In this document: positions 1-7,841 of the stretch, in pieces
How positions within the stretch are numbered: the stretch's first letter is position 1
Layout of the letters: every line of letters begins with the position of its first letter
Source of the DNA: Proteiniphilum sp.
GTDB lineage: Bacteria; Bacteroidota; Bacteroidia; Bacteroidales; Dysgonomonadaceae
DNA length: 7,878 nt
Assembly: GCA_016649795.1 (NCBI GenBank)
Contig: JAENWZ010000095.1
Span: 1-7,878 of the forward strand
Reading direction: 5' to 3'
Translations under genes and position numbers: made by a program
Notes under the pieces: generated by a model
What the model was told of the DNA's origin: nothing
Seen by the model: the letters and a program-made list of their open reading frames with translations, nothing else
Database searches by the model: none

Positions 1-61
1 CTCTATAAGCTATTTAATGAATTTATGTTAGAATATTAATCCACTATTTATACCCACGCTA

Positions 62-92
62 TTAGCAACAGGCTTCTTTATGTCTATTTTTG
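62..92 (+). promoter_or_regulatory. Candidate Bacteroides-type promoter of the PUL operon
   Basis: A perfect match to the Bacteroides -7 consensus TAnnTTTG is seen at 85-92 (TATTTTTG). A 3-of-4 match to the -33 element TTTG (TTAG) lies at 62-65, giving a 19-base spacer, which is within the usual range. Transcription would start around 97-102 and leave a leader of about 70 bases before the SusC-like start codon at 169. It is the only good match in the 168 bases upstream of the operon. PUL operons of this type are usually switched on by a hybrid two-component or ECF regulator; I cannot identify an operator with confidence. Confidence 0.55.
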
Positions 93-168
93 ACCTACGA
101 TTAAAGTTGCGAAGTCTTAGGGCTTTTGCGATAGTATACAATTTCATTAACTTAAAAAATTAATACGT

Positions 169-3141
169 ATGAAAAAGAACAGGCGAAAACTCCTCCCGAA
201 GTATAGCAAGGCTTTTTTTGCTCTACTAGCATTGTTTCTATCATTGAGTGCATTCGCACAAAAGGTCACTGTCACAGGACAGGTATTTGATTCTCAAAGC
301 CAATCTATTATTGGTGTCAGTGTGGTCGAGAAGGGTACTACCAATGGCGTGATTACTGATCTGGACGGCAACTTCTCGTTGAGCGTCGGCAATGGCACAA
401 CATTGGTAATCTCTTATGTGGGTTGTAAATCACAAGAAGTTAAGGCAAAGTCTAATATGAAGATTGTGCTGAAAGAAGACAATGAGTTGCTCGATGAAGT
501 AGTGGTTATCGGCTACGGTACCGTGAAACGTAAAGATGTAACCACCTCCATATCCAGCGTATCCACCAAAGATCTTGATCAACGTCCCATTGTTTCGGCT
601 GCACAGGCCATTCAGGGTAAGGCGGCCGGTATCTCTGTGATGCAGCCCAGTGGTGAGCCGGGTGCCGGATTATCTATCCGTGTACGTGGTACTACCTCCT
701 TTAACGGAAGCAACGATCCGCTCTATGTGGTAGATGGCGTACCGATGACGGATATCAACTATCTTTCTGCCAATGACATTGAGAGTATTCAGATACTCAA
801 GGATGCTTCTTCCGCTGCCATTTATGGTTCGCGTGCGGCAAACGGTGTTATTATGGTAACAACTAAGCAAGGAGCCAAAGGTGAGGCTAAAGTGGCTTTG
901 AACGCACATGTGGGCATTACAAACGTGAGCAATAAGATCAAATCGCTGAATGTTGCCCAATACAAAAACCTAATGGATGAGATAGGTATGGTTCAGCTGC
1001 CCGACGGGTTGAAAGATGAAACAAACTGGTTCGATGAAACCTATCGCACAGGGGTAACACAGAATTATCAGGTATCCGTATCCAACGGTACCGACAAAAT
1101 GAAATATTTCATTTCAGGAGGTTATACCGGTGAGAACGGAGTCATTAAAACTGCTTTCTACAAGCGCTATAATTTCCGTGCCAGTCTGGATAATCAGATA
1201 CGTTCATGGTTGAACATAGGAGCTAACATTTCTTATGCCGACTATACCAGTAACGGAATTATTTCCGGTCAGGGCTCCAACCGCGGTGGTGTGGTTCTCT
1301 CGGTAATCAATACTCCTACGTATGGCAAAGTCTGGGACGATGCCGATCCGGGACAATACTATACTAATTTCTACGGTGTTAACATTACTCATCCGCTCGA
1401 GAACATGGCCCGTAGCGAGAATAACAAGAATAACACCAACAGGCTGATTGCTACCGGAAAGGCTGAGATCACTTTCATGCCTGAACTGAAGTTCAAGTCT
1501 ACATTTACTCTGGATCGTAACTATAACAATACCACTAACTTCCTCGATCCTGTAAAGACAAGCTGGGGAAGAAACCAATACGGTGAAGGATCCGACAATC
1601 GTTCCCTGGGTTCGGTGCTTGTTTTCGATAATATCCTGACTTACACGAAATCGGTTAAGAAAAACAATTTCGATGTAATGGTTGGTTCTTCGTGGACAGG
1701 TTCCAAATGGTCTCAGAGTTATATGAGTGGCTCGCACTACATGAATGGTGATATTCAGACACTGAATGCCGCCAATAAGATTTCCTGGGATGGAACGGGC
1801 ACTTCCGCTTCCGATTGGGCTATTATGTCTTACATCGGTCGTGTGGCATACAACTACGATAGCAAGTATCTGGTTACGGCCAATATGCGTGCCGACGGTT
1901 CTTCCAAGTTACACCCTGATCACCGTTGGGGATATTTCCCTTCCGTTTCGGCTGCATGGCGTATTTCTTCCGAGAAATTCATGAAAGAATTCAGCTGGAT
2001 TAATGACCTGAAACTCCGTGGCGGTTGGGGACAAACCGGTAACCAGTCGGGCCTTGGCGATTATGCCTACCTGATGCGTTACAACATCAACCGTGTGCAA
2101 TGGTGGGAAACGGGTAACGAAAATGCCGTACCTACGCTTACGCAAGCCAATTTACGTACCCAGGATTTAACATGGGAAACGACTTCGCAAACCAATGTCG
2201 GTCTTGACTTTACTGTATTGAATAGTCGGTTGACATTCTATGTGGACTATTACTACAAGAAGACCACTAACATGTTGATGAACGTATCTCTTCCTGCCGG
2301 ACAGGCTTCCGATAATATCAGTCGCAACGAGGGTGAGATGACCAACAAAGGATTTGAATTTACTGTAAACTCGCATAACCTTACTGGTAAGTTTGTCTGG
2401 GATACAGACTTTAATATCTCTTTCAACAAGAATAAACTTACTAAACTATCGTTGAGCAAGATATACTATACGGCCATGACAAGTGACGTAGTGCATGAAA
2501 ACGTGGTTCGTAACGAAGCAGGACACTCTTTGGGCGGTTTTTACGGATACATCAGTGATGGAGTAAATCCAGAAACAGGCGAATTGATGTACCGTGATGT
2601 GAACAAGGATGGGGTAATTTCTACTTCAGACCGCACATACATCGGCGATCCTAACCCGGATTTCACTTATGGCCTTACCAATACATTCTCTTATAAGGGC
2701 TTCAGCCTGAGTGTGCTTGTACAAGGAAGTTACGGCAACGACATCTTCAATGCATCACGCATGGAAACAGAAGGTATGTACAATGGCCAGAATCAATCGA
2801 CACGTGTGTTGAAGCGTTGGAAGATACCCGGACAGATTACCGATGTGCCTAAGGCAGAATTTGATATGAAGAACTCTTCTTACTTCGTTGAAGACGGTAG
2901 CTACCTGCGTGTAAAAGACATCTCTTTGTCTTATAACGTCTCCGGACAATTGCTTAAGAAATGGGGCATCAGCCGCTTGCAACCTTACTTCACTGCCAAC
3001 AACCTGATTACCTGGACCGGTTATTCGGGCATGGATCCTGAAGTAAACCAATGGGGAAATAGCGGATCTGTACAAGGTATCGACTGGGGCACATATCCTC
3101 AGAGTAAATCGTTTATGTTTGGTTTAAAAGTTGAATTTTAA
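169..3141 (+). CDS. SusC-like TonB-dependent outer-membrane glycan transporter
   Basis: This is the outer-membrane pore of the SusC/SusD pair and imports oligosaccharides using TonB energy. The 990-residue product starts with a basic, hydrophobic signal peptide that is likely cut after Ala30 (AFA/Q). A carboxypeptidase-regulatory-like beta-sandwich follows at about 33-103. The TonB-box-like DEVVVIGYGT lies at 109-118. The plug domain, at about 120-235, carries the family hallmarks PLYVVDGVP (184-192) and SIQILKDASSAAIYGSRAANG (from 206). The rest is a beta-barrel ending in the terminal Phe typical of outer-membrane proteins. There is no N-terminal secretin/TonB (STN) signalling domain, so control through an anti-sigma/ECF pair is unlikely and a hybrid two-component sensor is more plausible. 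The ATG at 169 is followed at once by the signal peptide; the sequence before it is A/T-rich without a clear Shine-Dalgarno, as is usual in Bacteroides. The family is certain; the substrate is inferred from the neighbouring genes. Confidence 0.96.
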   Translation: MKKNRRKLLPKYSKAFFALLALFLSLSAFAQKVTVTGQVFDSQSQSIIGVSVVEKGTTNGVITDLDGNFSLSVGNGTTLVISYVGCKSQEVKAKSNMKIVLKEDNELLDEVVVIGYGTVKRKDVTTSISSVSTKDLDQRPIVSAAQAIQGKAAGISVMQPSGEPGAGLSIRVRGTTSFNGSNDPLYVVDGVPMTDINYLSANDIESIQILKDASSAAIYGSRAANGVIMVTTKQGAKGEAKVALNAHVGITNVSNKIKSLNVAQYKNLMDEIGMVQLPDGLKDETNWFDETYRTGVTQNYQVSVSNGTDKMKYFISGGYTGENGVIKTAFYKRYNFRASLDNQIRSWLNIGANISYADYTSNGIISGQGSNRGGVVLSVINTPTYGKVWDDADPGQYYTNFYGVNITHPLENMARSENNKNNTNRLIATGKAEITFMPELKFKSTFTLDRNYNNTTNFLDPVKTSWGRNQYGEGSDNRSLGSVLVFDNILTYTKSVKKNNFDVMVGSSWTGSKWSQSYMSGSHYMNGDIQTLNAANKISWDGTGTSASDWAIMSYIGRVAYNYDSKYLVTANMRADGSSKLHPDHRWGYFPSVSAAWRISSEKFMKEFSWINDLKLRGGWGQTGNQSGLGDYAYLMRYNINRVQWWETGNENAVPTLTQANLRTQDLTWETTSQTNVGLDFTVLNSRLTFYVDYYYKKTTNMLMNVSLPAGQASDNISRNEGEMTNKGFEFTVNSHNLTGKFVWDTDFNISFNKNKLTKLSLSKIYYTAMTSDVVHENVVRNEAGHSLGGFYGYISDGVNPETGELMYRDVNKDGVISTSDRTYIGDPNPDFTYGLTNTFSYKGFSLSVLVQGSYGNDIFNASRMETEGMYNGQNQSTRVLKRWKIPGQITDVPKAEFDMKNSSYFVEDGSYLRVKDISLSYNVSGQLLKKWGISRLQPYFTANNLITWTGYSGMDPEVNQWGNSGSVQGIDWGTYPQSKSFMFGLKVEF

Positions 3142-3154
3142 ATAAAAGAATAAT

Positions 3155-4675
3155 ATGAAACTCAAATCTATTATAGCCTGTTCATTAGGCCTTACTCTGG
3201 CGGTCACATCCTGTTCGCTTGATTATGATCCGGTTTCCGATTTCTCGGACGTGACTGTCGGTCAATCAGGAGGAGCGGGAGGTGGAATCCCTTTTAAAAA
3301 CCGTGCCGAAATGCTTACTCAATACAATGGCATGTACTCAGCCATGCGTGATAATCAGGAGCACTGGTATGAGGATGCCCTTTTGCTAGGCGATGCTCAC
3401 TCTGATAATGCTTACGGAGGAACTACCGGAGCCGAAGTTATTCCTTTTGAGAATAACTCCATAGACGGGGGAAACAGTGTACTCGATCGCGACTGGTCCG
3501 GGTACCTTGCCGATGTTGCCATTGCCAATAAAATTATCTGTTATGTAGATAGTGTGCCCGATGCCACTTTTGCGCAGAGCGAACGTGATCAGTGGAAAGC
3601 CGAAGCAAAGATTTACCGGGCGATGACTCTGTTTGATATGACTCGCATCTGGGGGTCGATACCCATTATCACAACCATTGCCGGAGACATTACTGCCGAA
3701 AATATTGAAGAAGTATATCCCAGCTACTTTCCTAAACAAAGCACTGTGGAGGAGGTCTATGCACAGATCGAAAAGGACCTGACAGAGGCTCTTTTGTCTG
3801 CACCCGATAACAATCCGTCGGATAAAACACGTATGAGTAAATCCGTAGCTCGCGCGCTTCTGGCTAAAGTATATGCAGAGAAACCCATCCGCGATTATGC
3901 GAAAGTAATTAAGTATTGCGATGATGTGGTGAAAGACGGCTTCTCTCTGGTAAGCAACTACGAAGACCTCTTTGGCATGAATGCCGATAATACCGATTGC
4001 AAAGCTCGTAATACGTCAGAATCTATTTTTGAGTTGCAGTATCCCGCAGGTAGCGGCAACTGGGTAACCTGGATGTTCGGACGGGATCTTTCTAATTGGA
4101 ATGATAACTTTACATGGGCCAAATGGGTTACTCCGTCTCGCGATCTTATTAAAGCTTTTCAGGACGAAGGCGATCAAGTGCGCTACAACCAGTCTATTGT
4201 TTATTATGAAACTACCTGGAGTAATTACTACCCCTCCAGTAACTATCCGTTCATGTACAAATGCCGTTCCAGTCATAGCAACATCATCAAGTTGAGACTG
4301 GCAGATATTTTGCTGCTTAAGGCCGAAGCTCTCATCATGGAAGAGACGCCCGATCTGGCCGGAGCTACAACCATCATTAACACCATCCGTAATCGTGTGG
4401 GACTTGCTCCGTTATCGTCTTCAACGACATCGTCCAAAGAGAACATGGAAAATGCGCTGCTTAAAGAGCGTCGGTTAGAGTTGGCTTTCGAAGGACAACG
4501 CTGGTACGATCTTTGCCGTCTGGGTAAAGTAGAAGAGGTGATGAACGCCGTGTATGCCAAAGATAGCGGTCGTAAGAGCAGAGTGAACTTGTTCAACGAA
4601 AACTCTTACAGACTACCTGTTCCGCAGACTGCGCTCGATCAAAACGAAAATTTGGTGCAAAACCTTGGTTATTAA
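3155..4675 (+). CDS. SusD-like surface glycan-binding lipoprotein (RagB/SusD family)
   Basis: It caps the SusC-like pore and delivers glycan to it. The 506-residue product has a lipoprotein signal with lipobox VTSC (17-20), so Cys20 is the lipidated residue. The SusD helical scaffold is clear: KAEAKIYRAMTLFDMTRIWGSIPII at about 148-172 (given here as a family hallmark with the G-P turn at 167-170), the TPR-like helix IIKLRLADILLLKAEAL (377-393), INTIRNRVGL (408-417), LLKERRLELAFEGQRWYDL (from 435), and the C-terminal hallmark YRLPVPQTALDQNENLVQN (485-503). Length is normal for the family. A Gly-rich stretch, GQSGGAGGGIP (36-46), sits just after the N-terminal tail and may be a flexible linker. 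It begins 13 bases after the transporter stop, so the two are very likely co-translated. Which aromatic residues contact the glycan cannot be told from sequence alone. Confidence 0.96.
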   Translation: MKLKSIIACSLGLTLAVTSCSLDYDPVSDFSDVTVGQSGGAGGGIPFKNRAEMLTQYNGMYSAMRDNQEHWYEDALLLGDAHSDNAYGGTTGAEVIPFENNSIDGGNSVLDRDWSGYLADVAIANKIICYVDSVPDATFAQSERDQWKAEAKIYRAMTLFDMTRIWGSIPIITTIAGDITAENIEEVYPSYFPKQSTVEEVYAQIEKDLTEALLSAPDNNPSDKTRMSKSVARALLAKVYAEKPIRDYAKVIKYCDDVVKDGFSLVSNYEDLFGMNADNTDCKARNTSESIFELQYPAGSGNWVTWMFGRDLSNWNDNFTWAKWVTPSRDLIKAFQDEGDQVRYNQSIVYYETTWSNYYPSSNYPFMYKCRSSHSNIIKLRLADILLLKAEALIMEETPDLAGATTIINTIRNRVGLAPLSSSTTSSKENMENALLKERRLELAFEGQRWYDLCRLGKVEEVMNAVYAKDSGRKSRVNLFNENSYRLPVPQTALDQNENLVQNLGY

Positions 4676-4696
4676 CGCAAAAACAAAGTATAAAGG

Positions 4697-6178
4697 ATGA
4701 ATATTAAAAGTCTACTAAAGACCTTTTTAAGCCTTCCTGTGGTGCTCGTTGCCTGTGGCGCACCTGCCAATCCGGTAGATCCGGGCACGGGCGGTGATGC
4801 GAAGGGTGATGTAACGATATACGTCACCACCAACAACCGTTCGCAGGATTTCGCAAAGAAAACGGCCGACTTTAGTGAGAAGTCCAACATGTCTCCCACT
4901 ACCATCACCCTCGATCCTACCGTGCGCTATCAGTCTATGGACGGTTTCGGGGCGGCTATTACAGGTTCTACCTGCTATAACCTGATGCAGATGACTCCCG
5001 AGAATCGGACAAAGTTCCTCAAGGAAACATTCTCTAACGAAGAAGGCATGGGCTACAGCTACGTGCGCATCTCCATCGGTTGTTCCGACTTTTCGCTCAG
5101 TGAATACACTTGCTGCGACACTCCGGGTATAGAAAACTTTGCTTTGCAGAACGAAGAAACACAGTACATTATCCCGGTGTTGAAGGAGATTCTGTCCATT
5201 AACCCTGCTGTGAAAGTGCTCGGTTCGCCGTGGACACCTCCACGCTGGATGAAGGTGGACAACCTGACCGATCTGAAGCCTTACAACTCATGGACAAGCG
5301 GACAGCTCAATCCTGCATACTATCAGGACTATGCCACTTACTTCGTGAAGTGGATACAGGCATTTCAGGCTCAGGGCATCTCCATCTACGCCGTAACTCC
5401 TCAAAACGAACCCTTGAACCGGGGCAATTCCGCTTCACTGTTCATGGGCTGGAAAGAAGAACAGGCTTTCGTCAGAGATGCGTTGGGGCCAAAGTTTAAG
5501 CTGGCTGCCCTCTCTACAAAGATTTATGCCTTCGATCACAACTACAACTACGATAATTTGGCCGATCAGAACGATTATCCGTTGAATGTGTATGATGACG
5601 AAGCTGCCGCCGCTTTCCTTACCGGTGCTGCTTATCATAACTATGGCGGTAATCGCGAAGAGTTGAATGATGTGAATGGCAAGCGTCCGGACAAAGAGCT
5701 GATCTTTACGGAAACATCCATCGGTATGTGGAACGACGGTCGTAACCTCAGTACCCGCCTGATGGAAGACATGCAGAATGTAGCTTTGGGTACCGTTAAT
5801 AACTGGTGCAAGGCTGTTATTGTATGGAACCTGATGCTTGCCGACCGCGGCCCTAACCGTGAGGGAGGTTGCACTACCTGCTACGGCGCGGTAGACATCA
5901 ATAAGAGTGATTACAAAACCATCACCCGTAACTCCCACTATTACATCATCGGTCACCTCTCTTCCGTGGTAAAACCCGGAGCAGTGCGTATCGGTACCAA
6001 GGGATACACGGCCAGCGGCATCACTTACTCGGCTTTTGAGAACACCGACGGCACGTATGCTTTTGTATTGCTCAACAACACCGCCAAGGTTAAAACGATT
6101 ACGCTGAGTGACGGGAATCATCATTTTGCCTACGAAGTCCCTGCCAAAGCTGTGGTTTCGTATCGCTGGAAAAAATAG
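4697..6178 (+). CDS. GH30 family glycoside hydrolase lipoprotein, probable endo-beta-1,6-glucanase (GH30_3-like)
   Basis: This is a retaining beta-glycosidase that probably cuts beta-1,6-glucan at the cell surface. The 493-residue product has a lipoprotein signal with lipobox LVAC (17-20). After a linker rich in Gly, Pro and Asp (to about 36) comes the GH30 fold: a short N-terminal strand region, then a (beta/alpha)8 barrel starting at GFGAAITGS (83-91), and a C-terminal beta-sandwich at about 424-491. SPWTPPRWMK (177-186) is a family hallmark. Glu238 in TPQNEP (234-239) fits the acid/base and Glu339 in IFTETS (336-341) fits the nucleophile; both are intact. GCTTCYGAVD (391-400) matches the loop common in Bacteroides GH30 enzymes. 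The enzyme lies between the SusD-like gene and the second binding protein, as does BT3312, the characterized endo-beta-1,6-glucanase (from memory). Other GH30 activities, such as glucosylceramidase or exo-beta-glucosidase, are possible. The family is near certain, the linkage less so. Confidence 0.9.
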   Translation: MNIKSLLKTFLSLPVVLVACGAPANPVDPGTGGDAKGDVTIYVTTNNRSQDFAKKTADFSEKSNMSPTTITLDPTVRYQSMDGFGAAITGSTCYNLMQMTPENRTKFLKETFSNEEGMGYSYVRISIGCSDFSLSEYTCCDTPGIENFALQNEETQYIIPVLKEILSINPAVKVLGSPWTPPRWMKVDNLTDLKPYNSWTSGQLNPAYYQDYATYFVKWIQAFQAQGISIYAVTPQNEPLNRGNSASLFMGWKEEQAFVRDALGPKFKLAALSTKIYAFDHNYNYDNLADQNDYPLNVYDDEAAAAFLTGAAYHNYGGNREELNDVNGKRPDKELIFTETSIGMWNDGRNLSTRLMEDMQNVALGTVNNWCKAVIVWNLMLADRGPNREGGCTTCYGAVDINKSDYKTITRNSHYYIIGHLSSVVKPGAVRIGTKGYTASGITYSAFENTDGTYAFVLLNNTAKVKTITLSDGNHHFAYEVPAKAVVSYRWKK

Positions 6179-6201
6179 TTAATTATTAAATTCAAGAGAT
6201 T

Positions 6202-7536
6202 ATGAAGAGCTTAAAGTATATTTTATTTGTTACATTTGCAAGTCTTCTCTTGCTCAACTCATGCGAAGATAACGAAGCTGTGCCGGGCAACCCTATAATG
6301 GAGCCCAAAACCACGTTTGGCAGTGCCATGTTTGGTGACAGCTTAGCATTTACCGTAGTTGTTTCCGATGCGGATGTGCCGCTTTCAACGTTGAAAGCCC
6401 AGCTTTACTACGGCGATGAGAAGGTTTCCGAAACGGTAATTCGTACTAAAACCAGTAACGATTACAGTGGTAAAATCTTTGTTCCGTACTATGCCAATGT
6501 ACCCAATGGTACAGCTACTCTGAAGCTGGTTTTGCAGAACATTCATTTCACCATTACCGAAAAAGAGTATGATGTGACGCTTACCCGTCCGGATTTTGCC
6601 TACCTCACTTTTGTGACAGCGGACAAAGAATACCGCATGGAGCGTACCGGTTTGTACCAATATCAGGTTATGGATACATTCCCACAGAAGATAAAAGGAT
6701 ACATCAAGTCGCCCAAAGCCTCTGCTCAGGGTAACGAAATTACCTTTGGATGGTCTAACGGTGCTATTGTGGAAGGCACAGTAACGCCTATCACTTTCTC
6801 TAAATCGAGTGCGGGAGAATATCCTATCATTTTCAATACGCTGACCTATGAAGGTTCTCCGTTTATGAAATTATTGGTAAACGACACACTGATGCAGATG
6901 GTCGATGACGACAATTATAAGGCCGATATGGATCTGACGCAGGGAGAGAAGCTCGAAATTTCGGGCATTAGCGATTATGATCAATGGTGGATAGACCCCG
7001 ACTTCTTTACGCATGACGCTGAAGGCAAGCTGGAGTTTCTGCCGATAAGTGGCAGCTACCGCATCACAGCCAACTTAAAGTATAAGTACTTTATTGTTGA
7101 AACATTGAAAAGCGGTGTCCTTGCTACTTTACAGACAGACGGCACAGGAGCAGTCTGGATCATAGGTGAAGGCATAGGTAAACCCAGTGTGGCCGACAAT
7201 CAGGTGGGTTGGGATACAGGTAAAGCACTCTGTTTGTCGCAAATCGAAGCGAAGAAATATCAGGTTACGGTTGTAGCCGGAACATCGATAACAGCGGATG
7301 CCATAAACTTTAAATTCTTTTATCAGAAAGATTGGGGTGAAGAGTTTGACAGTGCCTTTATGTCTACCACGAGTGATGTGGTATTTATAGGTGCTGGTCA
7401 GGATGTAAACGGACACGATAACGGTAATCTTGGCATTGTGACCGGCAAATCGCTCGAAGCGGGTGCAACCTACGTATTTACGGTAGATGTGACCGCCGGC
7501 ATTAATAAAGCCGTTTTGACCGTGACGAAGAAGTAA
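6202..7536 (+). CDS. SusE/SusF-like surface glycan-binding lipoprotein (SGBP)
   Basis: This is a probable non-catalytic outer-membrane lipoprotein that holds the glycan near the GH30 enzyme and the SusC/SusD pore. The 444-residue product has a lipoprotein signal ending LLNSC (17-21). Cys21 is followed by acidic residues (CEDNE), which fits the surface-export signal of Bacteroidetes lipoproteins. The remainder is almost all beta-strand. An Ig-like domain lies at about 36-130, a middle region at about 131-310 (with YDQWWIDPDFF near 259-269 and SGSYRITANLKYKYFIVE at 283-300), and a C-terminal module at about 313-444. That last module has the SusE/SusF carbohydrate-binding pattern: WIIGEGIGKP (319-328), VGWDTGKALCL (335-345), then INFKFFYQKDWGEEF (368-382). 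Trp262, Trp263, Trp319, Trp337 and Trp378 are candidate sugar-stacking residues. No catalytic motif is visible. Its position after GH30 matches BT3313, described as a beta-1,6-glucan SGBP (from memory). Domain borders are approximate. Confidence 0.85.
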   Translation: MKSLKYILFVTFASLLLLNSCEDNEAVPGNPIMEPKTTFGSAMFGDSLAFTVVVSDADVPLSTLKAQLYYGDEKVSETVIRTKTSNDYSGKIFVPYYANVPNGTATLKLVLQNIHFTITEKEYDVTLTRPDFAYLTFVTADKEYRMERTGLYQYQVMDTFPQKIKGYIKSPKASAQGNEITFGWSNGAIVEGTVTPITFSKSSAGEYPIIFNTLTYEGSPFMKLLVNDTLMQMVDDDNYKADMDLTQGEKLEISGISDYDQWWIDPDFFTHDAEGKLEFLPISGSYRITANLKYKYFIVETLKSGVLATLQTDGTGAVWIIGEGIGKPSVADNQVGWDTGKALCLSQIEAKKYQVTVVAGTSITADAINFKFFYQKDWGEEFDSAFMSTTSDVVFIGAGQDVNGHDNGNLGIVTGKSLEAGATYVFTVDVTAGINKAVLTVTKK

Positions 7537-7564
7537 CATTCGGGATATATTATAATAATAAAAT

Positions 7565-7616
7565 TAAATTGCTTTAGTGAGAGGCTGTCTTCAGTCGTTT
7601 CACTCAAAGCAATTTA
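7565..7616 (+). terminator. Long hairpin, probable operon terminator
   Basis: The arm TAAATTGCTTTAGTGA (7565-7580) pairs with TCACTCAAAGCAATTTA (7600-7616), leaving one bulged C at 7605. The stem continues inward through G-U and A-U pairs and then GGCTG/CAGTC (7583-7587 with 7592-7596), closing on a four-base TCTT loop with G7597 bulged. The whole 52-base element therefore folds on itself. It lies 28 bases after the SGBP stop codon. The downstream tail (TTCAATTTAAAAAA) is not a classical T-run, so it could also act as an RNA-stabilizing 3' end. The GAGGCTGTCT segment at 7581-7590 resembles sequences I associate with other Bacteroides terminator hairpins, from memory only. Confidence 0.75.
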
Positions 7617-7656
7617 TTCAATTTAAAAAAGACGCACAATGATGACACATTTCACT

Positions 7657-7674
7657 TAATACCTTAAATCCGCA
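7657..7674 (+). repeat. Direct repeat, copy 1
   Basis: TAATACCTTAAATCCGCA recurs at 7842-7859 with one mismatch (T at 7665 against A at 7850). The starts are 185 bases apart. The sequence includes the GC-bearing TCCGCA, so this is more than simple AT-rich coincidence. Its function is unknown. Confidence 0.65.
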
Positions 7675-7686
7675 GCGATAAAAGCT

Positions 7687-7732
7687 AAAAAATCGACAAG
7701 CCCTGTAAAAATAATGGTCACAGGACTTTGTC
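7687..7732 (-). terminator. Hairpin with T-run on the minus strand, candidate terminator
   Basis: GACAA (7695-7699) pairs with TTGTC (7728-7732) and CCTGT (7702-7706) pairs with ACAGG (7720-7724). A small internal loop separates the two helices and the apical loop is 13 bases. Read on the minus strand, the hairpin is followed at once by GATTTTTT (7694-7687), the shape of an intrinsic terminator for leftward transcription. On the plus strand there is no T-run after it. It suggests a minus-strand transcription unit starting to the right of, or just beyond, the window; no such gene is visible inside it. Confidence 0.55.
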
Positions 7733-7744
7733 TATTAAAATGTT

Positions 7745-7762
7745 TTCACCAATTTAGGTGAA
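7745..7762. repeat. Perfect 6-base inverted repeat (TTCACC/GGTGAA)
   Basis: TTCACC (7745-7750) and GGTGAA (7757-7762) flank a six-base AATTTA centre. Outer TGTTT/AAACA bases can extend the stem if two bases bulge on the right arm. It could be a small hairpin or a dimeric protein-binding site. No nearby promoter supports an operator role. Confidence 0.45.
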
Positions 7763-7841
7763 TAAACATCAAATCTGACGAAAATTACATATTCTAAAGA
7801 AAATATCAATGCTTTTGGCGGAATAAATTTCGCAGATTACA

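Larger units (their letters stand above)
169..7536 (+). other. PUL core operon: SusC-like, SusD-like, GH30, SusE/F-like protein
   Basis: Four same-strand genes are separated by 13, 21 and 23 bases with no hairpin between them. There is a promoter candidate before the first gene and a strong hairpin after the last. The order transporter, SusD, GH30 endo-glucanase, surface glycan-binding protein matches, from memory, the beta-1,6-glucan locus BT3310-BT3313 of Bacteroides thetaiotaomicron. All four products carry export signals: one signal peptidase I type with an outer-membrane barrel, and three lipoproteins. They would therefore form a surface capture, cleavage and import machine. That the genes are co-transcribed and that the substrate is beta-1,6-glucan are inferences. 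Confidence 0.85.

Noticed and set aside
10..50. CTATTTA at 10-16 and again at 44-50 as a possible regulator site
   Set aside because: Seven-base repeats in such AT-rich sequence are expected by chance, and the 34-base spacing has no support.
1204..1737. Minus-strand open frame of 177 residues inside the SusC-like gene
   Set aside because: It overlaps the conserved barrel-coding sequence, has no recognizable family and looks like a shadow of the real gene.
5869..5886. Cys-x-x-Cys (392-395) in the GH30 protein as a metal or redox site
   Set aside because: A GC-TTC-type loop is, as I recall, ordinary in Bacteroides GH30 enzymes, so it is a family feature and not an added function.
5435..6124. 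Long minus-strand open frame of 229 residues
   Set aside because: It lies wholly inside the GH30 gene, antisense to conserved catalytic motifs. It shows no recognizable domain or upstream promoter and is best read as a shadow frame.
7810..7817. TGCTTTTG as a -7 box for a downstream gene
   Set aside because: It differs from TAnnTTTG at a key base and has no TTTG-like -33 element at the right distance.
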